The notes below the pieces were generated by a model. That model did no database searches. It was not told where the DNA came from and was given only the letters and a program-made list of their open reading frames with translations. The translations under genes and the position numbers were made by a program. This document shows, piece after piece, positions 26,477 to 34,352 of a stretch of 64,000 nt of DNA (positions within the stretch are counted from its first letter, which is position 1; every line of letters begins with the position of its first letter). Origin of the DNA: Actinopolyspora mzabensis (GTDB lineage: Bacteria > Actinomycetota > Actinomycetes > Mycobacteriales > Pseudonocardiaceae); contig NZ_FNFM01000015.1 of assembly GCF_900101095.1 (NCBI RefSeq), positions 26,674-90,673 of the forward strand. Direction: 5' to 3'.

Positions 26477-27367
26477 ATGCGCGTACTCACCGATTCCGAC
26501 GTCGTCACCGTTGCTCCCGAGACGGCCGTCGACGCCGCGCGAGAGGCCCTCCGCCGGTTCGCTCGGGGCGAGCTCGCCGCACCTCCCCGGGTCAGCGCCG
26601 AACTCGGCGATCTCGACTACTACTACACAACCGGTGGCCTGCCGGGCGGCGTCAGCGGTTTCCGCGCCTACCGCGCCGGTACGCCCGCCGGTGATCAGCT
26701 GGTGGCGCTGTGGGATGCCGCGGGGAGGCTGTTCGGCATCGTGGTCGGGGACGAGCTGGGCGCCCGACGCACCGGAGCCCTGGGGGGTGCCGCCGTGGAA
26801 GCGATGTCCGACGAACGAGCGAGCACGCTCGCCGTGGTCGGAACCGGCAAGCAGGCGTGGACCCAGATCTGGGCCGTCAGCGCGGTTCGCTCCCCCGAAC
26901 TGGTCCGGGTGCACAGCAGGGACGAGCGCAACCGCGAGACGTTCGCGGCCGAGGTGCGGGACCGGCTGGGGCTGCGCGCCGAGACCGTCGCGACCCCGGC
27001 TTCGGCGGTAGGTGACGCCGAGGTCGTCGTGCTGGCCACCCGTTCGGAGCGTCCGGTGATCGACTCGGCCGACATCGCTCCCGGCGCGCACGTCACCACC
27101 GTGGGGCCGAAGGGGAGCACCGGGCACGAAATGCCTCCTGAACTGCTCGAACGGGCGGCGGTCGTCAGCTGCGACTCGCCGCCGCAGGCGGCGGCCCTGC
27201 CCGACTTCCTCGTCGGCCCGGCGAGGCTGGTATCGCTGGGAGACGTCCTGATCGGCGCTCACCCCGGTCGGGAGAGCTCCGATCAGCTCACGGTGCACTG
27301 CTCGGTCGGTCTGGCCGGCTCGGAGGTGCTGTTCGCCGATCGCCTGTTCGACGCGACCCCCGGTTGA
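26477..27367 (+). CDS. Ornithine cyclodeaminase / mu-crystallin family protein
   Basis: 296-residue NAD(P)-dependent enzyme of the OCD family. N-terminal dimerisation part (1-110) with the family Arg/Lys region, then a Rossmann fold with AVVGTGKQAWTQIWAV as the dinucleotide-binding loop and VVLATRSERPVI, GAHVTTVGPKG further on. Members include ornithine cyclodeaminase, alanine dehydrogenase and ketimine reductases; the substrate is not decidable here. ATG 26477 has a poor ribosome site. A YunG-like gene starts one base after the stop. Confidence 0.85.
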   Translation: MRVLTDSDVVTVAPETAVDAAREALRRFARGELAAPPRVSAELGDLDYYYTTGGLPGGVSGFRAYRAGTPAGDQLVALWDAAGRLFGIVVGDELGARRTGALGGAAVEAMSDERASTLAVVGTGKQAWTQIWAVSAVRSPELVRVHSRDERNRETFAAEVRDRLGLRAETVATPASAVGDAEVVVLATRSERPVIDSADIAPGAHVTTVGPKGSTGHEMPPELLERAAVVSCDSPPQAAALPDFLVGPARLVSLGDVLIGAHPGRESSDQLTVHCSVGLAGSEVLFADRLFDATPG

Positions 27368-27368
27368 G

Positions 27369-27692
27369 ATGCCCGGCTTCGGACGCCGGTGGAACCACGC
27401 CGCGACTCGCCGAGCGGTGCGGGAAGAATGCGGCACCACCGCCCTCGTCTTCAACGATCTCTTCGGTGGCGACCTCGTGCGGGGCGATGTTCGCCGCCGG
27501 GGCGAACGGGTGGACTTCCACTGGTGGAACCGCCTCGGCGGCGGTCCGGAACTGGATCTCACCCGAGGCCAGTTCGCCTCCGACGAGCTCGTCGGCCCCG
27601 GTGAACCCGTCTCTCGCCCGACCGGCAGGACCCGCCTCGACACGGAGTACGAAACCCTCCGAGAACGAGTACTGACGTACCTCGAGCGCTAG
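27369..27692 (+). CDS. Small YunG-like protein
   Basis: 107 residues, soluble. The central segment (FNDLFGGDLVRGDVRRRG then HWWNRLGGGPELDLTRGQF) resembles the YunG family of small uncharacterised proteins, identified from memory of that HxWNRL...DLT pattern. It starts one base after the stop of the ornithine-cyclodeaminase homologue, so it is translationally coupled to it, and has no ribosome site of its own. Function unknown. Confidence 0.7.
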   Translation: MPGFGRRWNHAATRRAVREECGTTALVFNDLFGGDLVRGDVRRRGERVDFHWWNRLGGGPELDLTRGQFASDELVGPGEPVSRPTGRTRLDTEYETLRERVLTYLER

Positions 27693-27963
27693 TCCGCGCG
27701 ACGACGGTGGAATGCGGCGCGCGGGTGACCTCGCCGTCGATGATGTCGAATTGGCCCTGGGCCGCCTCCCAGCCATGCCCGTTACTCGTCACCCGTTGCC
27801 AAGTCTGCTGACGGGGGCGTGGGCACGGCGCGCGGACGTGCGGCTGCTCGACGCGCTCTACATCGCGCCGGCCGAGCGCCTCGGGCTTCGGGTACTGACC
27901 ACGGACCACGAACTGGCGAGGGTGTGCCCCAAGTTGACCGAGACCCCGCATCCACCGAACTGA
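27676..27963 (+). pseudogene. Remnant of a VapC-type PIN-domain toxin
   Basis: The frame (ATG at 27712, 83 residues) encodes only the C-terminal two thirds of a PIN domain: LRLLDALYIAPAERLGLRVLTTDHELARVCP matches the DALYVALAE...LLTxDxxLA core of VapC ribonucleases. The N-terminal strand with the first catalytic Asp is missing, and an in-frame stop at 27673-27675 prevents a longer product. No vapB antitoxin is present. Most likely a decayed toxin gene. Confidence 0.7.
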
Positions 27964-28017
27964 CGGTGAGACGTGACTCAGGAGTAACTCTCCCGCGGAA
28001 CACCGCGCCGTTCGGGT

Positions 28018-29910
28018 GTGTTGACTGGGGACGTGAATACTTCGCAGCAGAACCGTCGTGCCCGTGTCCGAGCCCCGGAACCCTCCGGGCGCGCCTGGCT
28101 GAACACCGGTGGAACCACGCCACGACTGACCGAACTGCGCGGGAAGTTCGTGCTGCTGGACTTCTGGGCGTTCTGCTGCGTCAACTGCCTGCACGTCATC
28201 GACGAGCTGCGCCCGCTGGAGCGGGAGTTCGCCGAGGAGCTGGTCACCATCGGCGTGCACTCGCCGAAGTTCGAGCACGAGGCGGACCCGGATGCGCTCG
28301 CCGCCGCCGTGGAGCGCTACGGCGTGGACCACCCGGTGCTCGACGATCCGGAGCTGGCGACCTGGCGCGACTACGCGGTCAAGGCGTGGCCGACCCTGGT
28401 GCTGATCGACCCCGAGGGCTACGTGGTGCACCAGGCGGCCGGGGAAGGGCACGTCGAGGCACTGCGCCGGATACTCGGCGAGCTCGTGCCCGAGCACGAC
28501 CGGCGCGGCACCCTCCACCGCGGTGCCGAACACCGGGTCGAGACCCCGGAGCCGGAGACCACGTTGCGCTTCCCCACCAAGGTGCTCGGCCTGGAGGGGG
28601 GAACGTTGCTCGTCGCGGATTCGGCGCGGCACTCGCTGGTCGAGTTCGCGGCGGACGGCGAGACCCAGCTGCGCCGCATCGGAACCGGCCGCAGGGGAAA
28701 CGCGGACGGCGACGCCGAGTTCGCCTCCTTCAGCGAGCCCGGTGGCATGGCGCTGCTGCCCGAGCGGGTCGCGGCGCGGGTCGGCTACGACGTCGTGGTG
28801 GCCGACACGGTCAATCACCTGTTGCGCGGGCTGCGGCTGGCCGACGGTGCGGTCGTCACGGTGGCGGGAACCGGTGCGCAGTGGCGGGACGAGCCGGACT
28901 CGGGCGCGGCGGCGCGGACGGCGTTGACGAGTCCGTGGGACGTGACCTGGTGGGCACCGGCTGGCGGTGTGGTCATCGCGATGGCCGGGAACCACACCCT
29001 GGGGCTGTTCGATCCCGTGGCGGAGAGCGTCACCCGGTTCGCGGGCACCACTGTGGAGGGGCTGCGCGACGGCCCGGCGAACGAGGCGTTCTTCGCCCAG
29101 CCCTCCGGACTCGCCGTCGCGGCGGCCACCGATGCGGGCGATCCGGAGCGCCTCTGGTTCGTCGACGCCGAGACCTCCGCGCTGCGCTGGGTGGAGCCGA
29201 CCGACGGCGGTTTCGAGGTGCGCACCGCGGTCGGCAGGGGTCTGTTCGACTTCGGCCACTCCGACGGACCGGCGGCCGAGGCGCTGCTGCAGCACCCGCT
29301 CGGTGTCGCGGTGCTGCCCGACGGCACCGTGGCGATCTGCGACACCTACAACGGCGCGATTCGGCGTTACGAACCCGCCACCGGGGAGGTCTCGACGCTG
29401 GCGACCGGTGTCGCCGAGCCGTCCGGTGCCACCACGTCCGAAGGCGAGCTGGTGGTCGCGGCCAGTACCGCGCACCGGCTGGAACGCCCGGTGCCGCCGG
29501 GGGTGACCGCGCGACTGATCGAGGGTGGGTCCCAGCGGGTCAACCGCCCCGCGACCGAGGTCAGTTCCGGCGAGGTCGAGCTCACCGTTGTCTTCGAGCC
29601 TCCGCCCGGGCAGAAGCTCGACGAGCGCTACGGCCCTTCCACGCGGCTCGAGATCAGCTCCTCCCCGGAGAACATGCTGGTCGAGGGCGCCGGTGTCGGT
29701 ACGGAGCTGAGCAGGCGGCTCGTGCTGGCCGAGGGGATCGAGCACGGGGTGCTGCACGTGGTCGCGCAGGCGGCCAGTTGCGACGACGACTCCGAGGTCG
29801 AGCATCCGGCCTGTCGACTGACCAGGCAGGACTGGGGAGTGCCGGTCCGGCTCGACAGCGGCGGCAGCCGGCGGTTGCCGCTGGTCATGGGAGGGATGGA
29901 CGAGCAGTGA
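28018..29910 (+). CDS. Thioredoxin-fold protein with NHL repeats (NHLRC2-like)
   Basis: 630 residues, no signal peptide. Residues 25-165 form a thioredoxin/TlpA-like domain with FWAFCCVNCLHV (a Cys-Val-Asn-Cys active site) and a cis-Pro in KAWPTLVLIDPEG. Residues 175-480 form a beta-propeller of about six NHL repeats (GTLLVADSARHSLVEF, DVVVADTVNHLLRGL, GTVAICDTYNGAIRRY). A C-terminal beta domain of about 140 residues with clustered Cys residues closes the protein. This matches the architecture of NHLRC2-type proteins, whose biochemical role is not established. GTG 28018 is used; GTG 28033, after TGGGGAC, is an alternative. Downstream lies a GroES-like gene. Confidence 0.88.
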   Translation: MLTGDVNTSQQNRRARVRAPEPSGRAWLNTGGTTPRLTELRGKFVLLDFWAFCCVNCLHVIDELRPLEREFAEELVTIGVHSPKFEHEADPDALAAAVERYGVDHPVLDDPELATWRDYAVKAWPTLVLIDPEGYVVHQAAGEGHVEALRRILGELVPEHDRRGTLHRGAEHRVETPEPETTLRFPTKVLGLEGGTLLVADSARHSLVEFAADGETQLRRIGTGRRGNADGDAEFASFSEPGGMALLPERVAARVGYDVVVADTVNHLLRGLRLADGAVVTVAGTGAQWRDEPDSGAAARTALTSPWDVTWWAPAGGVVIAMAGNHTLGLFDPVAESVTRFAGTTVEGLRDGPANEAFFAQPSGLAVAAATDAGDPERLWFVDAETSALRWVEPTDGGFEVRTAVGRGLFDFGHSDGPAAEALLQHPLGVAVLPDGTVAICDTYNGAIRRYEPATGEVSTLATGVAEPSGATTSEGELVVAASTAHRLERPVPPGVTARLIEGGSQRVNRPATEVSSGEVELTVVFEPPPGQKLDERYGPSTRLEISSSPENMLVEGAGVGTELSRRLVLAEGIEHGVLHVVAQAASCDDDSEVEHPACRLTRQDWGVPVRLDSGGSRRLPLVMGGMDEQ

Positions 29911-29981
29911 CCGGCTCGTCACGGTTCCGGGGCCCGATTCGGCGGTCTACCCTGCGCATTCGCCGGGCTCGACCGGACGCG

Positions 29982-29987
29982 TAAACT
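29982..29987 (+). promoter_or_regulatory. Probable -10 element of a leaderless transcript
   Basis: TAAACT fits the TANNNT -10 pattern and lies six bases before the GTG of the GroES-like gene, which has no ribosome site. A poor -35 candidate, TTCGCC, is 17 bases upstream (29959-29964). The spacing is typical of actinobacterial leaderless mRNAs. Confidence 0.5.
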
Positions 29988-29993
29988 TTCCGG

Positions 29994-30314
29994 GTGACCG
30001 ATGCCAAGCTTGAGATCCAGATGTTGCATGACCGAGTCATGGTGCGGGTCTCCGAAGAGTCCGGTGAACGTCGCAGCAGCGGCGGTATCGTGATACCCGC
30101 GACCGCCCAGGTGGCCAAACGCCTGCTCTGGGGCGAGGTTTTCGGTGTGGGCAGCCACGTGCGCAGTGTCCAAACCGGGGATCAGGTGCTGTTCAACCCC
30201 GAGGAGCAGTACGAGGTGGAAGTGCAGGGCGAGATCTACGTGGTGCTGCGGGAGCGGGATCTGCACGCCGTCGCCTCCGAGCGGACCGAGCAGGGTACCG
30301 GTCTGTATCTTTGA
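29994..30314 (+). CDS. GroES-family (Cpn10-like) protein
   Basis: 106 residues with a Cpn10 fold: LHDRVMVRVSEESGERRSSGGIVIPATAQ at the start carries the mobile-loop region, then GEVFGVGSHVRSVQTGDQVLFNP and EIYVVLRERDLHAV. It is not adjacent to any groEL and is more divergent than the canonical GroES, so it is probably a second GroES-like copy of the kind common in actinobacteria. No Shine-Dalgarno precedes GTG 29994; a TAAACT hexamer six bases upstream suggests a leaderless mRNA. Confidence 0.85.
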   Translation: MTDAKLEIQMLHDRVMVRVSEESGERRSSGGIVIPATAQVAKRLLWGEVFGVGSHVRSVQTGDQVLFNPEEQYEVEVQGEIYVVLRERDLHAVASERTEQGTGLYL

Positions 30315-30480
30315 CCGAGGTGCGTGTCCGGTTCGGCGTGGCCGCTGTGTGCTGTGGCGCACGTGATACCAGTTCGGAAGCCGTGTGAGGCCTCCCCAGC
30401 CGGGCTGTACCGGTGATGCCGGTCGGCAGGCTCGAGTTGTGCTGCCGACCCCGCCGCAAGACCGAGAAGAAGGGGACGCG

Positions 30481-32943
30481 GTGCCGGAAGACCACGAACG
30501 TCCCGATCGCACCGAGGGCGGTCGGGATCGGCGAGCGGACGAACCGACCGAGCGGATTCAGTTTCTCACCGGTGATCTGAGCGGCAGTGGTGCTCCGAGC
30601 GGCGGCGCGGCCGCCGAGGGGACGTCGGAGTCGGCCACCGGTGGGCGATCGGACGACGACGAGGCCGTCGACGAGTCCCGCCGGAGTACGAAACCCGGTA
30701 TGACACCGCCGCACGTCGCCGGATCGCCGACCGGGGCGGCCGCGAACACCGAAACGGGTGGCACTGCCCCCGGGAGTTCCACCACCGGTAGTTCCGCCGG
30801 TGCGGCGAGCGGTACCGGAGATACCGGCACCGCTGGGGCGGGCACCGGCAACGATGCCCCCGCGGAGACGGCCACCGAGAGTACCGATTTCATCCCGCGG
30901 GTGACCGAGGAGACGACGGCGGTCCCCTTCGAGGGGGACACCGAGCGCACCGACACGATTCCCGCCGTGCCCGAGAGCACGCGGGCCGTCGACTCCACCG
31001 CGGCCGCCACGGCCTACGTACCGGCCTCGCCCGAGCACTACAACGGCAACGCGACCGCGTGGTTCGGGCACCAGCAGTCCCAACAGGCCCCGTACGGGCA
31101 GCCTCAACAGGCCCCGTACGGGCAGGACCAGCAGTTCGGGACGCCACCCGGTTATCCGCAGCAGCCCCCGTTCGGCACGCCTGGGGCGGAAGCGGGTTCA
31201 CCGGACGATTCGGTCGGCTCGCGTTTCCGCCGAAATCTCCCCAACAACAGGTCCTTACTCCGAGCGGGCATCGCCGCGGGCATCACGATCGGGGTGCTGG
31301 CGTTGCTCTACATCGGTGACCTGGCATTCAGCAGTGGGCAGGTGCCACGTGGCACCACGGTGGCCGGTGTCGACGTCGGCGGGCTCGATCCCTCCGCTGC
31401 CGAGCGGAAGCTGCGTTCCCGGCTCGACGACTCGCTCAGCGAGCCCTTCCGGCTGAAGGTCGGCAAAGCCACCAGCAGCATCGAGCCCCAGGCAGCCGGG
31501 CTGTCGATGAACTGGGACGCCACACTGGACAAGGCGGGTTCACAGCCGTTGAACCCGATCACGAGGCTTACCTCCTTCTTCACCACCCGCGAGGTGCCTC
31601 CGCAGAGCAATGTGGACCGAGAGAAGCTCCGTGCGCAGCTGAAGCAGGTGCGCAACGACCTCCATCGCGAACCGGTGGAGGGAACCATCCGGTTCGAGGG
31701 GGCCGAACCGGTGCCGGTCTTCCCCGTCACCGGCAGGAACGTGGACATGAAGCGGGCGATGGACGTCGTCGTCCGTGACTGGGTGGGCAGCCAGCCGGTC
31801 TCGCTGCCCTACACCAAGGAGGACGTCCGAACCGACGAGGCGGGGGTGCGCCGGGCGCTGGAGGGGGTCGCCCGCCCCGCGGTCTCGGGAACGGTGACCG
31901 TCAACGGTGACGGCGTGCAGGCGAGCCTGGCGCCCGCCGACGTCGCCGCGGCGCTGCGGTTCGAACCCAACGACTCCGGTGGTCTGGACTGGCATCTCGA
32001 CGTGCCCACGGCCAGGAAGGTCGTAAAACCCCAGCTGAAGTCCACTCTCAAGGAGGGCAAGAGCGCCTCCTTCGTGTTCGAGGACGGCAAACCCACCGTC
32101 GAGCCCTCCGAGACCGGACGCGGTATCGACTGGAAGAAGACGTTCGAGCCGCTGCGCGAGAAACTCACCAAGTCCGGTTCGGACAGCATCGACGCGGTCT
32201 ACAAGGACATTCCGGCCGAGCTGACGACGGAGCAGGCCAAGAAGCTCGGTATCAAGGAGAAGGTCAGTACCTTCACCACGGGTGGGTTCAGCAAGGACTC
32301 CGGGGTGAACATCAAACAGGTCGCCCAGGAGGTCGACGGCGCGCTCGTCAAACCGGGCGAGACGTTCAGCCTCAACGGCCACACCGGTATCCGCCAGAAG
32401 GAACAGGGCTACATCGCCTCCGGGATCATCAAGAACGGCCGTCCCGACGAGGCCGTCGGTGGTGGTATCTCCCAGTTCGCCACCACGCTCTACAACGCCT
32501 CCTACCTGGCCGGTATGAAGGATGTGGAGCACAAGGCGCACAGCTACTACATCAGCCGTTATCCGATGGGGCGGGAGGCGACCGTGTTCCAGCGTCCCGA
32601 CGGCACGAGCGTGATCGACGTCAAGTTCAAGAACGTCTCCGACAGCGGGATTCTGATCAAGACCGCGTGGACTCCCGAGTCGGTGAGCGTGACCTTCTGG
32701 GGGACCAAGCAGTACAAGGTCCAGTCCAAGACCAGCGACAAGACCGACGTCACCGAACCCGAGAAGGTGACCGTGCCCGCGGACGAGGAGTGCGTGGCCA
32801 CCAGCGGCAAGAAGGGCTTCACGGTTCACAACACGCGGATCAGGAAGGATCTCGAGAGCGGCGAGGTGACGAAGGACCGGCAGAAGACGGTCTACGATCC
32901 GCAGCCGATCGTCAAGTGCGCCAAGAAGAAGGGCGAGGAGTAG
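30481..32943 (+). CDS. VanW-family membrane-anchored protein
   Basis: 820 residues. Residues 1-275 are disordered and acidic, ending in a Gln/Pro/Tyr repeat section (QQAPYGQPQQAPYGQ). One membrane helix follows (about 285-308), then an extracytoplasmic part with two peptidoglycan-binding-like (PG_binding_4) domains (about 320-600) and a C-terminal VanW domain (about 610-770: GFSKDSGVN, VKPGETFSLNGHTG, AVGGGISQFATTLYNA, RPDGTSVIDVKFKN). VanW proteins are cell-wall associated; their activity is undefined. GTG 30481 has GAAGAAGGGG directly upstream. Alone on its transcript as far as can be seen. Confidence 0.88.
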   Translation: MPEDHERPDRTEGGRDRRADEPTERIQFLTGDLSGSGAPSGGAAAEGTSESATGGRSDDDEAVDESRRSTKPGMTPPHVAGSPTGAAANTETGGTAPGSSTTGSSAGAASGTGDTGTAGAGTGNDAPAETATESTDFIPRVTEETTAVPFEGDTERTDTIPAVPESTRAVDSTAAATAYVPASPEHYNGNATAWFGHQQSQQAPYGQPQQAPYGQDQQFGTPPGYPQQPPFGTPGAEAGSPDDSVGSRFRRNLPNNRSLLRAGIAAGITIGVLALLYIGDLAFSSGQVPRGTTVAGVDVGGLDPSAAERKLRSRLDDSLSEPFRLKVGKATSSIEPQAAGLSMNWDATLDKAGSQPLNPITRLTSFFTTREVPPQSNVDREKLRAQLKQVRNDLHREPVEGTIRFEGAEPVPVFPVTGRNVDMKRAMDVVVRDWVGSQPVSLPYTKEDVRTDEAGVRRALEGVARPAVSGTVTVNGDGVQASLAPADVAAALRFEPNDSGGLDWHLDVPTARKVVKPQLKSTLKEGKSASFVFEDGKPTVEPSETGRGIDWKKTFEPLREKLTKSGSDSIDAVYKDIPAELTTEQAKKLGIKEKVSTFTTGGFSKDSGVNIKQVAQEVDGALVKPGETFSLNGHTGIRQKEQGYIASGIIKNGRPDEAVGGGISQFATTLYNASYLAGMKDVEHKAHSYYISRYPMGREATVFQRPDGTSVIDVKFKNVSDSGILIKTAWTPESVSVTFWGTKQYKVQSKTSDKTDVTEPEKVTVPADEECVATSGKKGFTVHNTRIRKDLESGEVTKDRQKTVYDPQPIVKCAKKKGEE

Positions 32944-33079
32944 TCGCCCGACGACACTCCGGGAACCCACCGCGTGTGATGTCGCACGTTTCGCGGATGT
33001 GTGCCGGTTCGCCGGAATCCCGCGACCGCTCCGTACGTGGCACGGGGTGGAAGGTTTCTATCCGAAACGGAGTGGTTTC

Positions 33080-34117
33080 ATGCGCGCCACCGTCATACAC
33101 GGTGCGGGCGACGTCCGGGTGGAGGACGTCGCCGACCCGGTGCTGGCCGAGCCCACCGACGCCATCGTGCGGGTGAGCCTCACCTGCATCTGCGGCAGCG
33201 ACCTCTGGCCCTACAAGGGTATGGAGCAGGACGGCGCGGGCAGTCGCATCGGTCACGAGTTCGTCGGGATCGTCGAGGAAACCGGCTCCGAGGTCGGCGG
33301 CTTGCGTGCCGGTGATCTGGTGGTCTCGCCGTTCACCTGGTCGGACGGTCACTGCACCTACTGCAGGGAACAGCTGCAGACCTCCTGCGTCAACGGCGGC
33401 CTTTGGGGTTCGCCCGGTTCGGACGGTGCCCAGGGTGAGGCGGTAAGGGTTCCCCATGCCGAGGGCACGCTGGTTCGCCTGCCGGTGGAGCCGGACAGCG
33501 AGCTGCTGCCCGGCTTGCTGACACTGGCCGACGTGCTTCCCACCGGGCACCACGCGGCCGTCTCCGCCGGGGTGCGTCCCGGCGGCACCGCCACCGTCGT
33601 CGGCGACGGCGCGGTCGGGCTGTGCGGGGTACTCGCGGCCAACCGGCTCGGTGCCGAGCGCATCATCGTCATGGGCAGGCACACCGATCGGACGAATCTC
33701 GCCCGCGAGTTCGGTGCCACCGACGTGGTGCCCGAGCGCGGCGACGAGGCGGTGGAGCGCGTCCGCGAGCTGACCGGTGGCGAGGGCACGCACTCGGTAC
33801 TGGAGTGCGTCGGCACCGGCGACTCGTTGCGAACCGCGCTGCGGCTGGCCCGCGAGGGCGGCCGGGTCGGTTACGTCGGCGTTCCGCAGGAGGGCGACGG
33901 CGTGGACGTGCGCGAGATGTTCATGCGCAACGTCGGCCTCTCCGGCGGGGTGTGTCCCGCCCGCGCCTACATTCCCGAGCTGCTGCCCGACGTGCTCTAC
34001 GGCAAGCTCGACCCCGGTCGGGTGTTCGACCAGCGGACCGGGCTGGACGGTGTTCCGGGCGGGTACCGCGACATGGCCGACCGGAAAGCACTCAAGGTCC
34101 TCGTCGACCCGAGCTGA
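33080..34117 (+). CDS. Zinc-dependent alcohol dehydrogenase family protein
   Basis: 345-residue medium-chain dehydrogenase. Catalytic zinc ligands: Cys in TCICGSDLW and His-Glu in GHEFVG. The structural-zinc lobe has CTYCREQLQTSC, with three Cys readable rather than four. The Rossmann motif is VVGDGAVGLCGVLAA, followed by RHTDRTNLAREFGA; the basic residue after the second strand suggests NADP(H). Substrate not predictable. ATG 33080 preceded by CGGAG at about ten bases. Convergent with fadE5 across a large hairpin. Confidence 0.88.
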   Translation: MRATVIHGAGDVRVEDVADPVLAEPTDAIVRVSLTCICGSDLWPYKGMEQDGAGSRIGHEFVGIVEETGSEVGGLRAGDLVVSPFTWSDGHCTYCREQLQTSCVNGGLWGSPGSDGAQGEAVRVPHAEGTLVRLPVEPDSELLPGLLTLADVLPTGHHAAVSAGVRPGGTATVVGDGAVGLCGVLAANRLGAERIIVMGRHTDRTNLAREFGATDVVPERGDEAVERVRELTGGEGTHSVLECVGTGDSLRTALRLAREGGRVGYVGVPQEGDGVDVREMFMRNVGLSGGVCPARAYIPELLPDVLYGKLDPGRVFDQRTGLDGVPGGYRDMADRKALKVLVDPS

Positions 34118-34167
34118 ACCGTGTGCAGCGGCCCTTGGGTTCGAGGAGTGCGTTGCCGGTTCCCGGG

Positions 34168-34245
34168 CACGGCGATTTCGCGAGAAATTGACGGGGCGCG
34201 GGGTCGTATCGCCGTCCCGCACGGCGATTTCGCGAGAGATTGACG
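34168..34245 (+). repeat. Two direct copies of the dispersed palindromic repeat
   Basis: CACGGCGATTTCGCGAG begins at 34168 and again at 34220; each copy runs on as AAATTGACG or AGATTGACG (34168-34193 and 34220-34245). Period 52 bases, in the gap between adh and fadE5. Confidence 0.85.
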
Positions 34246-34276
34246 CCCCGTAGGGAACCGTCGAACGGACGAAACC

Positions 34277-34322
34277 GCGCCCACCGGTTCCGCCGGGTCT
34301 TCCCGGTGGCGCCGGTGGGCGC
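34277..34322. terminator. Large bidirectional terminator hairpin between adh and fadE5
   Basis: GCGCCCACCGG (34277-34287) pairs with CCGGTGGGCGC (34312-34322); inside, CCGCCGGG and CCCGGTGG form a second 8-pair stem closed by TCTT. It lies 160 bases past the alcohol dehydrogenase stop and 30 bases past the fadE5 stop, so it can serve both. Confidence 0.7.
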
Positions 34323-34352
34323 GGGTGAGTCGCTCCGAGCTCGGTACGGGGA

